Assembly (NCBI GenBank): GCA_029891385.1
Contig: CM057230.1
Location: forward strand, 49,641,414 to 49,705,413
Length of the DNA stretch: 64,000 bases
Direction of reading: 5' to 3'
Origin: Erythroxylum novogranatense
Lineage: Eukaryota; Streptophyta; Magnoliopsida; Malpighiales; Erythroxylaceae
The translations under genes and the position numbers were made by a program. The notes under the pieces were generated by a model. The model had not been told where the DNA came from. It worked only from the letters and a program-made list of their open reading frames with translations, and searched no databases. Shown in pieces: positions 59,568-64,000 of this stretch (position 1 is the stretch's first letter; the number at the start of each line of letters is the position of its first letter).

Positions 59568-62384
59568 TCATCTCCTTCCAGATTCCAATTCATCCAATGA
59601 CGTAAACTCATTGTAGTTTTGTCCAATAGGCTGGTTCACTGTGTGCAGTGCATTTACAGTTTGGCTTGGAGTTGTATTGGAACGTGACTCCTCCAAAGCA
59701 CGAAAATATGCGTAAGGTCCCCATCCTGAAATCAGAAAAAGGTAATTTAGAATAAGTGTGTGATTGTTGATCAAATAGGATGACATTGAAATTTAAGTTT
59801 CAAAAGTATCGTACCATCCTCGTGATATGGAGGTGGGAAGAACTGAATGTAGCAAAATGTAGCCACAACCACCCCTGCATATATTTAATTATTTCCCACT
59901 ATGAAAATTGAAAAGTACACCACTCAATCTCTAATATGTAAATTATTAGACAAAGTCCTACCTATTAGGCCTCCGGCAAACACATCCTGCCAATGGTGCC
60001 AATAATCATCCACTCGAGATATGCCAACAAGAGCCGCAGCAAGTAAAGGAAGGAAAACAATGCATAGTTTTGCAACGTGCCCTCTGCGATTGAACGCTTT
60101 CATTTTTCCAGCCAAGTACAGGGACAGAAAACCTAAGCCAGCAAACGACCCTGCACCGTACAAAAGTGGCTCAGATGATCACTCATTTGTCCTTGCTGAT
60201 GAGATCCAGTGAGATCCAACGCTTTTTGTTTCACCAAGAACGGGTCAATGAAAAACAACAACTCTGAAAATTCTTCTGCATTTTGACGCACTGTTCTATC
60301 AACTCATAACATAATAAAGATCAAATGATGCAGAGGCTTGCTTACATGAAGTATGCCCACTAGGGAAACTCTTGTGTCCTTCTTTGATGTCACTGGCTTT
60401 CCCATGACAGATTACATTTCCCAGCTGATCATATAACTATACAATACCAAAATGAAAATGCTTAGTGCTGTAAATTCATTTTAAATAGTTCTTGAACACA
60501 AATGCGGTGAATGGTGTATTAATCTACAGAGAGGGTCAAGGACTGGGACTTTTAGCGGCAGTTGATGATGGAAATTAATGCTTTCCTGTGAAACTTCAAT
60601 TCAACAAGAAACTATAATTATTGTTTTGACATAATATTGTAGTCCTCTTGATCTGAAGGGCCTATATTAGTTTAAAATGAATTTTAAAAAAAGAAAAATG
60701 AACATAGCAAAAGGAAGAAAAAAAGACATGTTTGCATGTTAGGTCTCTTTCCATCTTAAGTGTAAAAAGGAAGTCTCGCTAAAAGTCCTGTGCAGATGAT
60801 CTGAGGGATGCATCATGAAAGCTTTTGAACAATCAAGTTATGTTGATGATGTGAAACAGGATCGGTGTTATACAAAAGAGGAGCTTGAAATGTTTGTCGA
60901 GACTCAAAAATGAAATTTGGAAGGTTAAAGGAAAATAAGATAATTAAGTGATAAGGAGATGGGAACTGAGAGCGTACATCTTTCCCATCAGGAAAGCAAC
61001 GCCAAAAGAAGTCGGGTCGAGGCCGTCCAACCGCATTTTTTATTGAATCGGTGATGACCGCTGTAATTAGAACAGCAAATGCGAGGCCTGTTTAACAGAT
61101 AACATGCAAATCATCGGTAAGTCTGCTAGCTGACTTTCTATTCAGAGGAAAATGAAGTTAGCATATGTAATTTAATTATGCATAGAATTACCTAAAATGC
61201 TGTGGTGCAGATCATAGACATCTCTCCTTCGAAGATAGAATAAAATGAAAATGGCAATTGGCAGCAGGATAGCATATAACTGTTGGTAAAGATGAAAGAA
61301 ACCCATTAAACATATCGATAGTAACAAGGTAGGTAACAGATCAGAAGTATGTTTCTTTCACTGAGCCTGAATACACTTACTGGCACTGTCCAGATTGGAA
61401 CTGTGTTGTCTTTCATAGGATATCTAAGGTCATCCATCATATCCTTTCCCACAAAGCGTTTAAATGGATGAATAACATTCAAGACAACTTCTATGGCAGC
61501 AAGTAACACTAAAATGAGCCAATCGTGCTTGTGGTTTCGTACAACTTTGGCTCCATGAGATTTGACGGTATGAACACCGAGATCCACCTCCCTCATTCTG
61601 CCCCGCTGGTGAAGGAAGATACAATCACATCCAGCTATTTTAGATAGAGAAGGAAAGAGCATAGAGAATCAAGAAAAAAGAAGACTCTAATTGTATAACA
61701 GAGTCATACTATTGCTGCTCATAGCATTAAAAAGAAAAGAAAAAACCTTCTTGGTAGGAGAATTTCAACTCCAAAAGAAGGGGGTTAGCTTAGAAATCTT
61801 TAGATAACAAGCTAACCATAGCTCGAACGTTAAGGAAATATTCATTATCCTCCTTCGAGAACTCAGTTACCTCTATAGCACAAACAAAAATTCTTTTCTA
61901 CCAGATGTTGTATAGAGATATGGGCTGTTTTACTACGGGACAAGAGACAACTAGAAAATTGACGCTATCCTCTTCCCACCACAACCACAGGGTTCCAGGA
62001 TCTTTAGTCCCAAACAGTTTAGGTTCTGAGTGCTGTTAGGTGAGCGATCCGTTCTAGCTATTACTGCAGGAACTTATCAGAACTAAAGCATTCAAGTATA
62101 CGTCTATCAAACATAAAAATATTAGAAACCCAAAGTGGCCATCATATAATTTGAGTTCCTTACTCAAGTTACAAGGCAAGTAGCAAGCAGTTCCCAAAAA
62201 TTGTATGGACCATCATGTATAGGTTTCCTCACCATAGTAAGTAGCAACACAAAAAACATTAATATCTAAAAAGTCGTAAATTGGAAGATCTCGATGGTAT
62301 CATCAAAACATGAACATGACGGGAGCTCATCTCTCTAACCTGAAACACATCACGGAGCTTCTTCAAGGAACAGAGAAACGCCAT
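59568..62384 (-). CDS. LPP: Lipid phosphate phosphatase (PAP2 family), 8 exons, 321 aa
   Basis: Exons (minus): 62384-62340, 61605-61381, 61279-61192, 61087-60978, 60436-60346, 60150-59962, 59874-59815, 59725-59568. All junctions are GT...AG and the sum is 966 nt, in frame. It dephosphorylates phosphatidic acid and related lipid phosphates in membranes. All three PAP2 motifs are intact: K-x6-RP at 136-144 (KNAVGRPRP), PSGH at 181-184, and [12 protein letters not shown] at 231-242. There are six hydrophobic segments, from [17 protein letters not shown] to the one before [10 protein letters not shown]. It ends LDELESGRR, as plant LPP2/LPP3-like proteins do. Exon 1 ([15 protein letters not shown]) adds an N-terminal extension before [10 protein letters not shown]. 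An in-frame ATG at 62456 would add 24 residues, and translation from MREVDLG in exon 2 is also possible. This is the only intact conserved gene in the window. Confidence 0.95.
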
Positions 62385-63095
62385 GTTCCTCCACCAACAA
62401 GAAGTGGGTGAAACTGCAGAGACGTTAAAGGTATCCAGACAAGTCTTAGTTCTCAAACTCTAGAAGCAGATATCCTTGAATACAAGAACTGAATCTTATC
62501 TCCAACAGAGAAGAAAAAGAAAAGTAGTGGCCTAGTGGGTGGCAATTAATGATTTTAACAAAGAACAAGACATAAAACCTTAAAATCAAGAACAGTGAAA
62601 AAGAGTGGAGCGTTGTCAGCTAAATTGTGACCTTAAACTGGCTGTAATAATTCTTTGCCAGGAGAATTATCTGAGGTTGTTGTCTAGAGGGGCCCAGTAA
62701 CTTGGAAAAAGCATGTTCTGTCCGCTGTACTAACAGCAATCTTCTGCCAATAAGCCACCGGCGGCTTCACCATTTGTAAGTTTAGGGACAGAAATTGAAA
62801 TGGGAAATTCAGTAAATTATTGTCGCCCGGCGAGAGTTAACGACCATCGCATGTATACTGTGTACACATGCAGATAGTCGTTCTCGTCCCATATATACTT
62901 GTATTTTTTAAATTGGTAAAAAATTACTTGTGTCATACATAAATTGACTTCAGGTGTTAAATCTTATACTTTATTTTAATAGTTCAGGGACTTAGTCAAA
63001 CCCATTTAATATTTTATAATGAATTTAATGACCGTTTAGAAATTTAAAAGCTTCTGTTTGTATTGGTTGAACGTTTCGATTTCTAGACGGTAAAC
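62385..63095. promoter_or_regulatory. Divergent upstream region between LPP and the 63096 exon
   Basis: About 700 bp that must hold the LPP promoter and leader on the minus strand. The 62460-62640 part is purine-rich. TATATATAC at 62890-62898 could serve either side. No transcription start can be fixed from sequence. Confidence 0.4.
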
Positions 63096-63224
63096 ATGGA
63101 AATGTCATCAGACGACGAGCTGGTCTATGCGGATTCAGTCAAGGATGGCGGTCGTTTTGCGGGGTCTAGAAATATTTGTCAAAGTCTAAAGGTTCCTTTG
63201 CTTGATGTTCAAGATAACAGAAAG
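63096..63224 (+). CDS. Possible first coding exon of an unidentified gene
   Basis: ATG at 63096 opens MEMSSDDELVYADSVKDGG and RFAGSRNICQSLKVPLLDVQ, then reaches AACAGAAAG followed by GTTAGT (63225), a good splice donor. The composition (acidic start, then basic and hydrophobic) and the donor suggest a real first exon of about 43 codons. The frame runs on to 63290 if unspliced. I do not recognise the protein and see no second exon in 63290-64000. Confidence 0.4.
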
Positions 63225-63290
63225 GTTAGTCAATTAGAAGACCAATTTTTTCTTGTTACTTCTGGTTTAAGAAGTAAAGTAGTAGTATAA

Positions 63291-64000
63291 ATATTAAGAT
63301 TTTCGTTTAAATGTAATTAACAATTTTTATCATAATTAAGTTCTTGAGATGGTGAATAAGTTATGTTTGTGATTTAGGAAATGACCAGAAATTTGTTGTT
63401 AAGCGAGGATGCATTTGATTTGCCAATTTTAAAATAAAGTTAAACACACCGAATCTAACAAGAGGGGTAAGAAATAAGAAAGCAAAATCAAATATGCATC
63501 GACTGTGCTCTGTTTACAGAAGTTACCCTTGGCGATGTCAGTCATGTATAAGATAGGGCCCATGGCCTAACATTCACGTAGTTTGATGATGATTCACCAA
63601 TTGCTAGCATTGGACATACAACTAACAGCTGCTAACTCAAGGCTAGCTTCATTTCTTCTGTTGGATCCCAAACTTTCCTTGAAAGCTAGAATTATTAAAT
63701 GAGGAATTATTGGCGATTCTTCATGTGTATAGAAAAGGAGAATTCTTGAATTTGAAATAAAGTAGAAAAGATTGATTGAATCAAAGTGAGAGGATCGGTA
63801 AATAGAGTATGAGTTGGATATTTTACTGCATATGCTTCAGTAATTTGATGATATTTTGATCTGTAGAGCTCCAAACGAATTGATTCTTGTTTCTAACTAA
63901 ACTAAAGACATGGAGCTATAAGCTATCTGAATGAATCGAATTTTAATTCAGTCCTTAAGACATTTAATTTCTGGAGTGAAGTTTGGTATAGTGTACAGTC
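63291..64000. other. Right-edge sequence, intron or intergenic
   Basis: AT-rich, no frame with recognisable motifs. If the 63096 exon is real this would be its first intron. Confidence 0.35.

Noticed and set aside
1..64000. CRISPR arrays, bacterial operons, phage or organellar sequence, tRNA or rRNA genes
   Set aside because: Checked for by eye. The direct repeats found are transposon parts or minisatellites, and the tRNA-like signals are the SINE promoter and primer binding sites. I see no complete cloverleaf gene.

Overview
This is a window of a plant nuclear genome, most likely a eudicot. The evidence is plant-type LTR retrotransposons primed by initiator tRNA-Met, plant protein families (lipid phosphate phosphatase, DUF1218), small phase-conserved introns and AT-rich intergenic DNA. 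About three quarters of it is mobile DNA. Only one complete multi-exon host gene is seen (LPP/PAP2, minus strand, 59568-62384). There is also a broken DUF1218 gene, one small single-exon membrane-protein gene, and a possible first exon of an unidentified gene.

1-33799 is a deep retrotransposon nest that I can unstack from its junctions. The oldest layer is a plus-strand Tekay/Del-type Ty3/gypsy element (gypsy 3; pol remnant 28032-31171, 3' LTR 31172-33799). A minus-strand Ty1/copia element (copia B; gag and protease remnants 12088-13203, primer site at 14407, 5' LTR split into 14422-14991 and 27171-28031) sits inside its protease region. A complete minus-strand non-coding LARD-like element (14992-27170; 4.2-kb LTRs, 3.7-kb internal region, target duplication TAAGC) lies inside the copia B LTR. 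A second Tekay-type element (gypsy 1; minus strand, 2472-12087) interrupts copia B pol. A further copia element (copia A; 5' LTR 617-2471, running off the left edge) interrupts the 3' LTR of gypsy 1.

33800-38616 is host-like DNA. It holds a decayed DUF4283 gag-like fragment (minus), the 62-residue membrane protein gene at 36236-36424 (plus), and an array of direct repeats with CACTA-like starts (36653-38300). 38617-45068 is a nearly complete minus-strand copia element (copia C) with 403-bp LTRs. 45069-50847 is host DNA with the three-exon DUF1218 gene, which carries a stop and a frameshift in exon 2, and a tRNA-derived SINE with a perfect 9-bp target duplication.

50848-58767 is a complete plus-strand Tat-lineage gypsy element (410- and 405-bp LTRs, target duplication ATATT). 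It keeps an intact protease reading frame but has lost reverse transcriptase and RNase H. It carries a roughly 78-bp minisatellite and a decayed antisense extra ORF of the transposase-28/plant-mobile-domain type. 58773-64000 is host DNA: the LPP gene on the minus strand and, divergently, the possible first exon at 63096.

The most unusual structures are the shared ladders of short hairpins in the Tekay and LARD LTRs, a triple palindrome in the LARD LTR that changes on both arms between its two copies, the minisatellite and antisense ORF of the Tat element, and very patchy divergence between paired LTRs, which may partly be assembly error at methylated motifs.
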